64,000 nucleotides of DNA from AC-43 sp963728855 (GTDB lineage: Bacteria; Actinomycetota; Actinomycetes; Mycobacteriales; Micromonosporaceae): assembly GCA_963728855.1 (NCBI GenBank), contig CAVSLN010000013.1, positions 186,001 to 250,000 of the forward strand, in the 5' to 3' direction. Shown piece by piece: positions 1 to 9,381 of this stretch. The position numbers and the translations under genes were made by a program. Numbering within the stretch: position 1 is the first letter of the stretch; every line of letters starts with the position of its first letter. The notes under the pieces are model-generated. The model made no database searches. It worked only from the letters and a program-made list of their open reading frames with translations, and was not told the origin of the DNA.

Positions 1-336
1 CCGACCATCAGCACGGCGGTCTTCCTCAGTTATTTCCTGGTCATCCTGGCGCTGATCCCGTTCCAGATCCTGGTCCACTACCTCTACCAGGTCAGCTACC
101 AGATCCGCCGCGGGCAGACCGTGGGCAAGCGGGTCATGAAGATCAAGATCGTCAGCCTTGCCGACGGCACGCCGATGGGCGTGACCGCCGCCCGCAAGCG
201 CTGGCTGCTCGGCTCGGTCGCCGCCATGGTCGGCCCGTTCGCCTATATCGACGGGCTGTGGCAGCTGTGGGACCAGCCGTACAAACAGTGCCTGCACGAC
301 AAGTGGGCGCAGACCGTCGTGGTGAGGGTGAGGTGA
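1..336 (+). CDS. RDD family membrane protein, C-terminal part
   Basis: The reading frame is open from base 1, so the start lies outside the window; 111 residues are visible. It begins with a hydrophobic segment (FLVILALIPFQILVHYL, about residues 9-26), followed by RRGQTVGKRVMKIKIV, the signature linking two membrane segments in RDD proteins, and ends QCLHDKWAQTVVV, also typical (C-L-H-D-x-x-A-x-T-x-V). The function of RDD proteins is mostly unknown; some are ion transporters. It sits 4 bp upstream of a second RDD gene, so the two form an operon of paralogues. Truncated only by the window edge. Confidence 0.85.
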   Translation, partial: PTISTAVFLSYFLVILALIPFQILVHYLYQVSYQIRRGQTVGKRVMKIKIVSLADGTPMGVTAARKRWLLGSVAAMVGPFAYIDGLWQLWDQPYKQCLHDKWAQTVVVRVR

Positions 337-340
337 TGCC

Positions 341-1270
341 GTGAACACCGGACCCGGGTGGTACAGGGATCCGGCCGAGCCGACGACCCAGCGGTACTGG
401 GATGGCGAGGGGTGGGTCGGCGACCCGCTGCCGATCGACGTGACCCCGCCGCCCGGGCCGCCGGCCGGGGCGCCACCGGTGCCCGCCGCCCGTACCGTCA
501 CCGAGCCGCCGGTACCGCCCGCGCCGCTGGGCACGCCGCCGTGGCCCGGGCAGCCGTGGGCCGCACCGCCACCCGGCGCCGGCGTCCCACCGGGCCCGAA
601 GCTGCCCGGCGTACCGATCCCGCCGGGCATGGTGCTGCCGCCCGGAGCCCGGTGGGTGTACCCGTTCGCCATCCCGCTCCCGCACGGGCTCCCGGTCGCT
701 CCGCTGGGCCTGCGCTGCCTGGCCCGGGTCATCGACTTCGTCGTGGTCCTCGGGCTCAACGTGGTGGGCAACGGTTGGCTGGTGTACCTCTTCTTCTCCG
801 ACGTGTGGCCGGCGCTGCGCGTGCTCTGGGCACAGTTCACCGGGGTGCTGCCGCCGACCGCGGTCCTTCCGGCCGTCCCCGACCGGACGGACTGGCTGCG
901 GTTGCTGATCCCGCTCGTGGCCGTGGCCCTGTGGTTCGCCTACGAGGTGCCGGCCATCGCGCGCAGCGGCCAGACGCTCGGCAAGCGGATGGTCGGCATC
1001 AAGGTGATGGGGCTGGAGTCGGAGGAGCCGATCGGCTTCGTCCGCGCGATGCGCCGGTGGAACCCGCTCGGCCTGCCCGGTCTACTGTGGACAGTCTGCG
1101 GCCTGGGCTTCCTCATCCAGCTTTTCGTCTCGCTCTCGCCGGTCCTCGGCGGTCCACTGCATCTGGGGCTCTACGACCGGTCCGCCGGTACCGTGGTCGT
1201 CCACAGTGGACGGAAGGGCCACGAGATCACCCCAGTGAAGGTTCCTGAACAGACCGGAGAACAGCGATGA
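341..1270 (+). CDS. DUF2510 + RDD domain membrane protein
   Basis: 309 residues. The N-terminus carries GWYRDPAEPTTQRYWDGEGW, a DUF2510 motif (W-Y-x-D-P ... R-Y-W-D-G-x-x-W), then about 100 residues of proline/glycine-rich linker, then an RDD domain (LRCLARVIDFVVVLGLNVV; SGQTLGKRMVGIKVMGL; GLYDRSAGTVVV). The GTG start is chosen because GAGGTGATGCC lies just upstream. Its last four bases (ATGA) overlap the start of the aminotransferase gene, suggesting translational coupling. Function unknown. It contains one exact (1199) and one degenerate (1080) copy of the window's iterated palindrome. Confidence 0.85.
   Translation: MNTGPGWYRDPAEPTTQRYWDGEGWVGDPLPIDVTPPPGPPAGAPPVPAARTVTEPPVPPAPLGTPPWPGQPWAAPPPGAGVPPGPKLPGVPIPPGMVLPPGARWVYPFAIPLPHGLPVAPLGLRCLARVIDFVVVLGLNVVGNGWLVYLFFSDVWPALRVLWAQFTGVLPPTAVLPAVPDRTDWLRLLIPLVAVALWFAYEVPAIARSGQTLGKRMVGIKVMGLESEEPIGFVRAMRRWNPLGLPGLLWTVCGLGFLIQLFVSLSPVLGGPLHLGLYDRSAGTVVVHSGRKGHEITPVKVPEQTGEQR
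1080..1092. repeat. iterated palindrome, degenerate copy
   Basis: GTCTACTGTGGAC, one change, read as L-L-W-T-V. Confidence 0.7.
1199..1211. repeat. iterated palindrome, exact copy
   Basis: GTCCACAGTGGAC in the RDD gene, read as V-H-S-G-R (phase 1). Confidence 0.95.
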
Positions 1271-2319
1271 GCCTCACCCGACCAGACCTCGACGCGCTGC
1301 CGTCATACGTACCGGGCCGGTCGGTGCCGGGCGCCATCAAGCTCGCCAGCAACGAGGTCCCGTACGGCCCGCTGCCCGGGGTCGTCGAGGCGATCACCGA
1401 AGCGGCCACCGGCACCCACCGGTACCCCGACATGGGCTGCCTCGCGCTGCGCGGGAAGCTGGCCGACCGGCTCGGCGTGGACCCCGTACGGGTGGCCACC
1501 GGGTGCGGCTCCGTCGCCCTGGCCGAGCACCTGGTGCGGGCGACCTGCCTCGGGCCGCGGGACGAGGTGCTCTACTCGTGGCGCTCCTTCGAGGCGTACC
1601 CGATCATCGCGGCGGCCGCCGGTGCCACGAGCGTCCGGGTGCCCAACCGCGGCGACCACACCCACGACATCCCGGCCATGGCCGCGGCGGTGACCCCGCA
1701 GACCCGCCTGGTCTTCGTCTGCAACCCGAACAACCCCACCGGCACGACGTTGCGCCGCGCCGAGCTGGACGGCTTCCTCGACGCCTTACCCGAGACCACG
1801 CTCGTCGTCCTCGACGAGGCCTACCGCGAGTTCGTCACCGACCCCGGCGTACCCGACGGCCTGGCCACCTACGGCGACCGGCCAAACGTCGTCGTGCTGC
1901 GGACCCTGTCCAAGGCGTGGGGCCTCGCCGGGCTGCGGATCGGCTACCTGGTCGCGCAACCCGGCGTGGCCGAGGCGATCCGCAAGGTGGTCACCCCGTT
2001 CTCCAGCTCAGGCTTGGCACAGGCGGCGGCGCTCGCCGCGCTCGACGCCGACGCCGAGATGCGGCGCCGGGCCGAGCTGGTGGTCGCCGAGCGCGAGCGG
2101 GTACTGGCCGCCGTCCAGAAGCTGCTTCCGGAGGTACCGGACACCCAGGCCAACTTCGTCTGGCTCCCGCTGCGCGACCGGTCGGTCGAGTTCGCCGCCG
2201 CGTGCGAGCTGCACCGGGTGATCGTGCGTCCCTTCCAGGGCGACGGGGTACGGGTCACCCTCGGCACTCCGGAGGAGAACGACGCCTTCCTCACCGCCGC
2301 CGAGGAGGCGCTGCGCTGA
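1267..2319 (+). CDS. hisC: histidinol-phosphate / aromatic amino acid aminotransferase
   Basis: 350 residues, a complete fold-type I PLP aminotransferase. Visible motifs: NPNNPTG at 153-159, DEAY at 183-186, and the PLP lysine K216 in LSKAWGLAGLR. Length and motifs fit the HisC / Pat (phenylalanine aminotransferase, HisC2) group. The gene is not in a his operon and lies a few kb from tyrosine-catabolic genes, so an aromatic aminotransferase is at least as likely as a histidine-pathway enzyme; sequence alone does not decide. It is coupled to the RDD gene by a 4-bp overlap. Two tandem copies of a dispersed repeat follow the stop codon. Confidence 0.85.
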   Translation: MSLTRPDLDALPSYVPGRSVPGAIKLASNEVPYGPLPGVVEAITEAATGTHRYPDMGCLALRGKLADRLGVDPVRVATGCGSVALAEHLVRATCLGPRDEVLYSWRSFEAYPIIAAAAGATSVRVPNRGDHTHDIPAMAAAVTPQTRLVFVCNPNNPTGTTLRRAELDGFLDALPETTLVVLDEAYREFVTDPGVPDGLATYGDRPNVVVLRTLSKAWGLAGLRIGYLVAQPGVAEAIRKVVTPFSSSGLAQAAALAALDADAEMRRRAELVVAERERVLAAVQKLLPEVPDTQANFVWLPLRDRSVEFAAACELHRVIVRPFQGDGVRVTLGTPEENDAFLTAAEEALR

Positions 2320-2325
2320 ACAACG

Positions 2326-2425
2326 TTGGCTGTGCTCGCCTCGCCAAACCCGGCTCGGCTGCGCTCAGCTGAACAACCTTGGCTGTGCTCGCCTCGCCAA
2401 GACCCGGCTCGGCTGCGCTCAGCTG
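2326..2425 (+). repeat. dispersed 3'-end repeat R1, tandem pair (copies 1-2)
   Basis: Two near-identical units about 53 bp apart, each TTGGCTGTGCTCGCCTCGCC followed a few bases on by GGCTCGGCTGCGCTCAGCTG. The same unit occurs inverted after disA (20004) and as a pair at the end of the MidA-like gene (40431). The second unit runs into the end of the convergent monooxygenase gene. The short inverted repeat TTGGC...GCCAA could fold, so a terminator role is possible. Confidence 0.8.
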
Positions 2426-3822
2426 AGCCATCTCCGCAAGGCGGCCCGCAGTTCCTCGGACGTCGGGTGCTCGGCGGCCCAGGCGACGTACGCGTCGGGC
2501 CGGATGAGCTGTACGGGTCCGCCGACCGCCGTCGCGCCCTGGACGCGGTCGGCCCAGCCGTCGGGTGCGGCCGCCCCGAGCAGGACGAACGACCCGGCGC
2601 GCAGCGCCTCGTAGAGGCGGCCCCCGTCGGTGAGGTCAACATCGGGTGCCCGCTTGCCGGTCAGCGGATGGGCGCCGGGCGGAGCGGGGTAGGCGATGCC
2701 GATACCCGAGATTGTCCCGGCCCCCTTGCGCACCACCGGCCCGATCCGCAGGGCCACGGCACCGAGCGCGTTGCGAGCGGCCCGCCCCACCCGGGACCGG
2801 ATCAGCGCGAAGCGGATGATCGCGCCGCTGGTACGCAGGACCATCGCGCCGACCGGGCGCCGCTCGGCGTCGTAGCTGTCCAGCAGGCCGGCGGGCGCCC
2901 GGCCCCGTACCGCCGCGGCCAGCTTCCAGCCGAGGTTCGCGGCGTCCTGGATGCCGGTGTTCATGCCCTGCCCACCGGCCGGCGAGTGGACGTGGGCCGC
3001 GTCGCCGGCCAGGAACACCCGCCCGACGCGGTACCGCGGGACCTGCCGCTCGTCGCTGTGGAAGCGCGACGTCCAGCGCGGGTCGTGCATGCCGAAGTCG
3101 GTACCGAGCGCGCGCCGGGTCACCGCGCGCAGCTCGTCGAAGTCGACCGGCGCGGAGTCGGGCAGCGGGTGCTCGCGGTTCCACGCGATGATCCGGTACC
3201 AGCCGTCGCCGAACGGCACGATGAACGCGAAGCAGTCGCCGACCGCGTTGACGGCCAGGACACCCTCTGGCGCCTCGGTCAGCCGTACGTCGGCGAGCAT
3301 GAGCGACTGCACCACCTTCCGGCCGGGGAACGGCAGGCGCAGCGCCTTCCGTACGGTGCTGTGCACGCCGTCCGCGCCGACGACGTACCGCGCCCGGTAC
3401 TCCTTGCCGGCCGTCACCGACACGCCGTCGGCGTCCTGTGCCAGGCCGGTGACCCGGGCACCGCGGACGATCTCCGCGCCGGCCGCCACCGCCCGCTTCT
3501 CCAGCACGTGTTCGGTGTGGTACTGCGGGGTGACCAGCACGTACGGGAACCGGGTCGGCAGCGCGGACAGGTCCAGCCGTACCCGGCCGAACACGCGCAG
3601 GGAACTCACCCGCGCACCGGTCCCGGCCAGCTCGTCGGCCACTCCGCGCGCGTCCAGGATCTCCAGCGTCCGGGCGTGTACCGCGAACGCGCGGGTCAGG
3701 TTCGACTCCTCCGCCCGGCTTTCCAGCACGGTCACCCCGACCCCGGCCCGGGCCAGGTCCCCGGCCAGCAGCAGCCCGGTCGGGCCGGCGCCCACCACCA
3801 CGACATCGGTATCGACGGACAT
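2419..3822 (-). CDS. FAD-dependent aromatic-ring monooxygenase (class A)
   Basis: 467 residues. An N-terminal Rossmann motif (VVVVGAGPTGLLLAGDLARAG), the DG motif in VVGADGVHSTVRKAL, and the second FAD motif FLAGDAAHVHSPAGGQGMNT place it in the PheA/TfdB/MhpA-like flavin hydroxylases, which use NAD(P)H and O2 to hydroxylate aromatic compounds. The C-terminal thioredoxin-like region of these enzymes is present. An upstream ATG at 3837 exists, but GGAGGTGGGG lies between it and the ATG at 3822, so 3822 is taken as the start. Upstream lie an inverted repeat and a TetR remnant, suggesting it was once regulated by a divergent repressor. Substrate unknown. Confidence 0.85.
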   Translation of the reverse strand: MSVDTDVVVVGAGPTGLLLAGDLARAGVGVTVLESRAEESNLTRAFAVHARTLEILDARGVADELAGTGARVSSLRVFGRVRLDLSALPTRFPYVLVTPQYHTEHVLEKRAVAAGAEIVRGARVTGLAQDADGVSVTAGKEYRARYVVGADGVHSTVRKALRLPFPGRKVVQSLMLADVRLTEAPEGVLAVNAVGDCFAFIVPFGDGWYRIIAWNREHPLPDSAPVDFDELRAVTRRALGTDFGMHDPRWTSRFHSDERQVPRYRVGRVFLAGDAAHVHSPAGGQGMNTGIQDAANLGWKLAAAVRGRAPAGLLDSYDAERRPVGAMVLRTSGAIIRFALIRSRVGRAARNALGAVALRIGPVVRKGAGTISGIGIAYPAPPGAHPLTGKRAPDVDLTDGGRLYEALRAGSFVLLGAAAPDGWADRVQGATAVGGPVQLIRPDAYVAWAAEHPTSEELRAALRRWLS

Positions 3823-3840
3823 GCGCCCCACCTCCAAAAT

Positions 3841-3854
3841 TCAACGCTTGTTGA
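3841..3854. promoter_or_regulatory. operator-like inverted repeat upstream of monooxygenase
   Basis: TCAAC-GCTT-GTTGA, perfect 5-bp arms, lies 19 bp upstream of the chosen start of the monooxygenase gene and between it and the remnant of a TetR-type gene. Position and symmetry fit a repressor site; no binding evidence. Confidence 0.4.
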
Positions 3855-3863
3855 CGAGCCTAG

Positions 3864-3965
3864 GTCCTGCGGCTCCCACCCGTGGTCCACCTCACCCCCG
3901 GCGAGGTGGTCGCCTGGCTCGGCCCGACCATCGAGCGCTCCGTCACCGGCCGCGCGACAACCTAG
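3864..3965 (+). pseudogene. C-terminal remnant of a TetR-family regulator
   Basis: A 33-codon frame reading LTPGEVVAWLGPTIERSVTG and ending in TAG. The W-L-x-P-T-I-x-R-x-x-T-G pattern is common at the extreme C-terminus of TetR-type repressors. There is an in-frame stop at 3861 and no DNA-binding domain in the window, so only the tail survives. It is oriented divergently from the monooxygenase gene, as expected for its former regulator. CCTAGGTCC occurs at both ends (3859-3867 and 3961-3969), which could mark a deletion by short direct-repeat recombination. The assignment rests on a short stretch. Confidence 0.4.
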
Positions 3966-4004
3966 GTCCGGTCGCGCCCGGCTCCGGCGCCAGCCGGCCG
4001 GCCG

Positions 4005-5252
4005 TCAGCTCCCCGCCAGCACCAGGCTCGGTACGCCGTAGTAGTAGTCCTGGTCGGGCTGGTCCGGACGGCCGCCCGGGCGAAGGCGCTCGATCGCCAC
4101 GAAGCCCCGGCTGGCGTACCCGAGCCCGGGCCGCCACCTGCCGTCGAACGGGTACGGGACGGCGTCGAAGTGGCTTCTCTCCCGCCCTGTCGCAAGGTCC
4201 ACGTTGATGAGGTCCCGGAACTGGGTCGCCACGTGGATCAGCCCCGGCTCGACAGCGATGATCTTCGCGCCTCTGATGGCGCCCGGCTGCGGCGGCCACG
4301 ACCAGCGCGGCGCCCCGGTCACCGCGTCGTACGCGTGCACCCCGCCCGAGCCGTCGGTGCGCAGCGCGGTCCGGCCGGCGAGCCAGGTGCCCATGCCGCT
4401 GAGCGCGGCCGCGGCGGTCACCGCGCCGTCACTCCCGATCAGCCAGCCGCCGTCCGTACCGGCCAGGCCGGTGCACTCCGACCGGCCCACCGGACAGCCG
4501 ACCGGGTACGGGTCGCGGGTCGCGCCCACCGATGCCGGCCAGGTACGGGGCGACCCGGTGGCGACGTCGAGAGCGTCCACTGTGGACGGTGTGCCACACC
4601 CGTTGACTGCCACCACGAGGCCGGGCGCGGTGAAGTCGGTGCGGCACCCCGCCCGGCCGGGGAGAGCACGCGTCCAGAGCGGCGCGCCGGTCGTGGCGTC
4701 GACCGCGGTCACCGCCCCGCTCCCGCCGACGGACACCACCACCGGCCGGCCGTCGGAGGCGGTCGCGGTGTAGAGGTCGGGCGGCTGGTAGGCGGTGATC
4801 GCGCCGGTACGCCGCCCCTGGTACACGGTGACGCCGGCCTCGGCGTCGTACTGCCACACGGTCCGGCCGCTCGCCGGGTCCTGGGCCACCAGGCGGCCGT
4901 CGGACCACTTGGACACCACCAGCCGGTCGGCCGAGACCACCAGCCCGACCAACTGCTGCGGCCAGCGCCGGTACGACCAGTACGCCGACGTGGTCATATG
5001 GGCGTCCACGGTCGCGTCGGACCATACCCGGCTCTTCCCGCCGTAAACGCGCACCCGGCCGTCGACGATCAGCGGCGCGTGCAGGATCTCGCCGTAGACC
5101 TTCGGTAACGCGGTCACCGGCGCGGGGTACGGGGCGTCGGCCAGGTCGAGCGTTTCGCCCGGCCCGAGCGCCCGGTACCCGGCAAACGTCGCGACCAGCA
5201 GCGCGAGCGCGACCGCGCCGGCCAGCCCGTACCGCCCCCTCAACCACCGCAC
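4005..5252 (-). CDS. membrane-anchored PQQ-like beta-propeller protein
   Basis: 415 residues. One N-terminal membrane segment (LAGAVALALLVATFAGYRAL, about 9-28) anchors an extracytoplasmic domain with repeated blade signatures such as VAQDPASGRTVWQYDAEAG, VDATTGAPLWTRAL and YDAVTGAPRWSWPP, i.e. PQQ_2 / quinoprotein-dehydrogenase-like repeats. Real quinoproteins are larger and have a disulfide and metal site not obvious here, so a scaffold or BamB-like role is as likely as catalysis. The GTG start has no Shine-Dalgarno but TATTCT six bases upstream, suggesting a leaderless transcript. It contains one exact copy of the iterated palindrome (4575). Confidence 0.75.
   Translation of the reverse strand: MRWLRGRYGLAGAVALALLVATFAGYRALGPGETLDLADAPYPAPVTALPKVYGEILHAPLIVDGRVRVYGGKSRVWSDATVDAHMTTSAYWSYRRWPQQLVGLVVSADRLVVSKWSDGRLVAQDPASGRTVWQYDAEAGVTVYQGRRTGAITAYQPPDLYTATASDGRPVVVSVGGSGAVTAVDATTGAPLWTRALPGRAGCRTDFTAPGLVVAVNGCGTPSTVDALDVATGSPRTWPASVGATRDPYPVGCPVGRSECTGLAGTDGGWLIGSDGAVTAAAALSGMGTWLAGRTALRTDGSGGVHAYDAVTGAPRWSWPPQPGAIRGAKIIAVEPGLIHVATQFRDLINVDLATGRERSHFDAVPYPFDGRWRPGLGYASRGFVAIERLRPGGRPDQPDQDYYYGVPSLVLAGS
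4575..4587. repeat. iterated palindrome, exact copy
   Basis: GTCCACTGTGGAC in the beta-propeller gene, read as P-S-T-V-D. Confidence 0.95.
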
Positions 5253-5264
5253 GCCAAGAGAATA
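5253..5264 (-). promoter_or_regulatory. leaderless promoter -10 of the beta-propeller gene
   Basis: TATTCT (5264-5259 on the minus strand) is followed by 6 nt and then the GTG start at 5252. This is the TANNNT spacing of leaderless actinobacterial genes. It forms one end of dispersed repeat R2 copy A. Confidence 0.5.
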
Positions 5265-5310
5265 GAGAGTGCAAGCGCGGCGGGACGCCGCTCCCCCCGT
5301 GAGGATCAGG
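5259..5310 (-). repeat. dispersed hairpin repeat R2, copy A
   Basis: Shares GCGGCGGGACGCCGCTC-like hairpin sequence followed by CCGTGAGGATCAGG with copies at 30543-30584 and 51722-51760. In all three, the edge of the repeat supplies a TA(T/C)TCT box 6-7 nt before a minus-strand GTG start codon. Confidence 0.7.
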
Positions 5311-5338
5311 GGACGCCGCTCCTCCGGTGATGATCTGC

Positions 5339-6438
<1,100 letters not shown>

Positions 6439-6442
<4 letters not shown>

Positions 6443-7302
6443 GGGGCCGCCACCCCGGGCAGCAGGCCGAGCCGGGTCAGGTCGGCGACCGGCTCGTCGA
6501 CGCCGCAGCTGCCGAACCCGATCCACAGCCGACGGTCGGCGTCCAGGATCTGGCGGGCCGCCTCGATCAGCGGTACCGGGTCGGTACCGGCGAGGGTGTC
6601 GCCGACCTCGGCCGCCTCGGCACCGCCGGCCGCCTGGGCGGCGCCCACCAGGACGTTGAGGAAGCCGTGGTGCACGAAGCCGGTCTCCGGGTCGACGTGC
6701 CGGATCGCGTGGTGCAGCCCGGCCGTCAGCTTGAACGGCAGTGCCCGGTCGCGGCAGGCGCAGATCACCGCGGCCAGCTCGATCGGGGTCGGGAAAAGCT
6801 CGGCGGCCAGCCCGCCGGTACGGAACTTCGCGGCCACGGCCAGTCCGGCACCCCGGGCCTCGGTGAGGGCGTCGAGCGCGGCGAGCAGTCCCCCGGTGAG
6901 CGGGATCTCCGCGTACCCCCGCACCGCCGGCCAGTCACCGAGAAGCGCGAGCAGCTCGCGCAGGCCGGGCTGCGGGTCCTCGCCGCGCTTGGCCACGGCC
7001 ACCTCGACCTGCCGGATCGTCACCGCCCGCGGCGCCGGTACCCGCAGCCCGGCCACGCCGGTGTCGCCGACCACGCCGATCTCCAGCCCGCCGTCCGCAC
7101 CTATGACGTCCCGCCCGATCGGCTCGGCCAGCGCCTCGACCGACGACGCCGGCACCAGCAGCGGGCCGACCATCGGCGCGTACCAAGCGCTACGGTGCCG
7201 CCGGTGCTCCTTCACCGCCTCGGGCAGCGGCACGCTGCCGGGCGGGAACACGGCAGCGTCGTCGATAAGGCCCGCGAACAGTACGGGCGGCGCGGTTGAC
7301 AC
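6439..7302 (-). CDS. conserved hypothetical protein in the homogentisate operon
   Basis: 287 residues, not recognised as a named family. Soluble, no signal peptide. Stretches that look conserved are LFAGLIDDAAVFPPGSVPL near the N-terminus, AAKFRTGG, FPTPIELAAVICACRDR and LTAGLHHAIRHVD, with three histidines close together (LHHAIRH) that could bind metal or act in catalysis. It is translationally coupled to fahA and divergent from hmgA. No maleylacetoacetate isomerase, the enzyme needed between HmgA and FahA, is visible in the window, so this protein is a candidate for that or an accessory role; this is inference from position only. Confidence 0.7.
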
Positions 7303-7333
7303 GGCTACCGAACTTAACCGACGCTACGACTAG

Positions 7334-7359
7334 CGGACAATAGCGTCCGATTATCGGAC
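7334..7359. promoter_or_regulatory. operator-like palindromes between fahA operon and hmgA
   Basis: GTCCGAT-T-ATCGGAC (7345-7359) is a perfect 15-bp odd palindrome; it overlaps CGGAC-AATAGC-GTCCG (7334-7349). Three GGAC half-sites are thus spaced across the divergent promoter region, suggesting one regulator controlling both arms of the homogentisate pathway. Confidence 0.5.
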
Positions 7360-7386
7360 AACGCCGTTCGGGAAGCAGGACAAAGG

Positions 7387-8550
7387 ATGCCCTTCTATCG
7401 ACGGGTCGGGGAGGTCCCGGCCAAGCGCCACACCCAGTTCCGCCAGCCCGACGGCAGCCTGTACGCGGAGGAGCTGATGGGTCAGGAGGGCTTCTCGTCC
7501 GACTCGTCGCTGCTGTACCACCGGCACCTGCCCACCGCGATCGTGGCCGCCGAGCCGTACGACCCGCCGGCGTGGACGCGGGTACCGAACCGGCCGCTCA
7601 AGCCCCGGCATCTGCAGACGCACAAGCTCGACGCGGGTGGCGCCGATCCCGTCCTGGGCCGCCAGCACCTGCTCGCCAACGACGACGTACGGCTGTCCTA
7701 CGTGGTCGCCGACCGCCCGTCCCCCTTGTACCGCAACGCGATCGGCGACGAGTGCCTGTACGTCGAGGCCGGGCGGGCCCGGCTGGAGAGCACCTTCGGC
7801 GCCCTCGACCTCGCCGACGGGGACTACGCGATCGTGCCGACCTCGGTGATCCACCGGATCGTGCCGGACGGCCCCGTACGGCTGCTCGTGATCGAGGCGA
7901 CCGGCCACATCGGGCCACCGAAGCGGTACCTGTCCGTACGCGGCCAGTTCCTGGAGCACGCCCCGTACTGCGAGCGCGACCTGCGCGGCCCCGAGCTCAT
8001 CCAGGCCGACGGCACGGATGTGGAGGTGTTCGTCCAGCACCGGCGAGGGTGGACGAGGTACACCTACGCCCAGCACCCGTTCGACGTCGTCGGCTGGGAC
8101 GGCTGCCTGTACCCGTGGGCGTTCTCCATCCACGACTTCGAGCCGATCACCGGACGCGTACACCAGCCGCCGCCGGTGCACCAGACGTTCGAGGGACCGA
8201 ACTTCGTGGTGTGCTCGTTCGTCCCGCGCAAGGTGGACTACCACCCGTTGGCGATCCCGGTGCCGTACAACCACCACAACGTCGACTCCGACGAGGTGCT
8301 GTTCTACACCGGCGGCAGCTACGAGGCGCGGCGTGGCTCGGGCATCGAGCAGGGCTCGATCTCGGTACATCCCGGCGGATTCACGCACGGGCCGCAGCCC
8401 GGGTCGGTGGAGCGGGCCATCGGCGTCGAGTACTTCGACGAGCTGGCCGTGATGCTGGACACCTTCCGCCCGCTCGACCTCTGCGAGCCGGCACTGTCCA
8501 TCGAGGACACCGCCTACGCCTGGACCTGGGCCGGCGGGACCGCCCGCTGA
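7387..8550 (+). CDS. hmgA: homogentisate 1,2-dioxygenase
   Basis: 387 residues, a double-cupin Fe(II) dioxygenase that opens the ring of homogentisate to maleylacetoacetate. The C-terminal cupin shows the metal ligands in PYNHHNVDSDEVLFY (His 296/297 and Glu 303) and GGFTHGPQPG (His 334). HQTFEGPNFVVCSF and FVPRKVDYHP are also typical. ATG start with AGGACAAAGG directly upstream. Shorter than the 430-440 residues of fungal and animal enzymes but usual for actinobacteria. Divergent from fahA with a shared palindromic operator region. Confidence 0.95.
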   Translation: MPFYRRVGEVPAKRHTQFRQPDGSLYAEELMGQEGFSSDSSLLYHRHLPTAIVAAEPYDPPAWTRVPNRPLKPRHLQTHKLDAGGADPVLGRQHLLANDDVRLSYVVADRPSPLYRNAIGDECLYVEAGRARLESTFGALDLADGDYAIVPTSVIHRIVPDGPVRLLVIEATGHIGPPKRYLSVRGQFLEHAPYCERDLRGPELIQADGTDVEVFVQHRRGWTRYTYAQHPFDVVGWDGCLYPWAFSIHDFEPITGRVHQPPPVHQTFEGPNFVVCSFVPRKVDYHPLAIPVPYNHHNVDSDEVLFYTGGSYEARRGSGIEQGSISVHPGGFTHGPQPGSVERAIGVEYFDELAVMLDTFRPLDLCEPALSIEDTAYAWTWAGGTAR

Positions 8551-8564
8551 CGCCGCCAGCCGTT

Positions 8565-9347
8565 CTAGTCCTCCCGCACCGTTGCGTTCAACAGGGGTGC
8601 CAGCTCGACCATCCGGCCGACCGTTGCCGGGTCGGCGTAGTGCACCTCGATATAGCCGTCGTCGTCGTGGAAGAAGGGCACGGGCTTGCTCGACGGGTGG
8701 CCGACCCAGTGCGCCACCGGTGGGCAGGGGATGGTCTTCGAGCCCGAAGGCAGCAGCGCCTCGATGTGCTCGTCGATGCGGAAGTCCGGCTGTCCGGCCA
8801 CGAACCGCAGCCACTCGTCAGCCTGGATGGGATGCTCCGAACCCCACAGGTACCTGCCCTCGCGGGCCAGGTACCGGGGATGGTGGATGCCGAACGCCGG
8901 GTGGCGTTCGGCAGCGGTCCGCTCCCGGCTGATGATCTGCCCGTCCGGGTTCACCAGGTAGAGCTCGTCGTTGTCGCCCATGAGCCAGGCGTCGAGGCTC
9001 CGGGCGATCTCGGCCATCCGCCGGGTCATGGCGTCACTGGGGTACTTGCGTTGGATCTGGCCGTTTGACACCTGCAGCCACTCGCCCTCGCCGAACTCGG
9101 CGAGGGCGACTCCGTTGTCGTCCCAGGCGAACCAGCGCAGGCTCGGGATCGCCGGCAGGCCCGCGATGCGGTACTGGGGGCTGGTCTGGATGTGCGTGGG
9201 TGGCTCGCCTTTGCGATCGGGCTCGAACCACAGGTCAGGTGCACGCTGGATCAGATCTGCCAGCTCGCGCTCCAGGATCGGGTAGTGCCTGCTGTATGGC
9301 CAGAACGTGGCGCGGCTGATGTGAAGGTCGTAGCCCACGGCGGCCAT
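8565..9347 (-). CDS. hypothetical protein with an internal duplication
   Basis: 260 residues, soluble, no signal peptide. Not recognised. The N-terminal YDLHISRATFWPYSRHYPI and the later RYLWGSEHPIQADEWLRFV both resemble the small-protein pattern I-x-R-A-x-x-W ... P-I-x-x-x-E-W-x-x-x-V, so the protein may hold two related domains, with a third stretch RWFAWDDNGVALAEFGEGEW rich in aromatic and acidic residues. No operon partner: it is followed by hmgA convergently and preceded by a PPOX-class gene 34 bp away. Confidence 0.65.
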   Translation of the reverse strand: MAAVGYDLHISRATFWPYSRHYPILERELADLIQRAPDLWFEPDRKGEPPTHIQTSPQYRIAGLPAIPSLRWFAWDDNGVALAEFGEGEWLQVSNGQIQRKYPSDAMTRRMAEIARSLDAWLMGDNDELYLVNPDGQIISRERTAAERHPAFGIHHPRYLAREGRYLWGSEHPIQADEWLRFVAGQPDFRIDEHIEALLPSGSKTIPCPPVAHWVGHPSSKPVPFFHDDDGYIEVHYADPATVGRMVELAPLLNATVRED

Positions 9348-9381
9348 TGTCCACCGGGATCGCGACGTGTCACCGCCGCCG

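Noticed and set aside
2326..4041. 571-codon plus-strand frame opposite the flavin monooxygenase
   Set aside because: Antisense shadow with no recognisable motifs; the monooxygenase on the other strand is complete.
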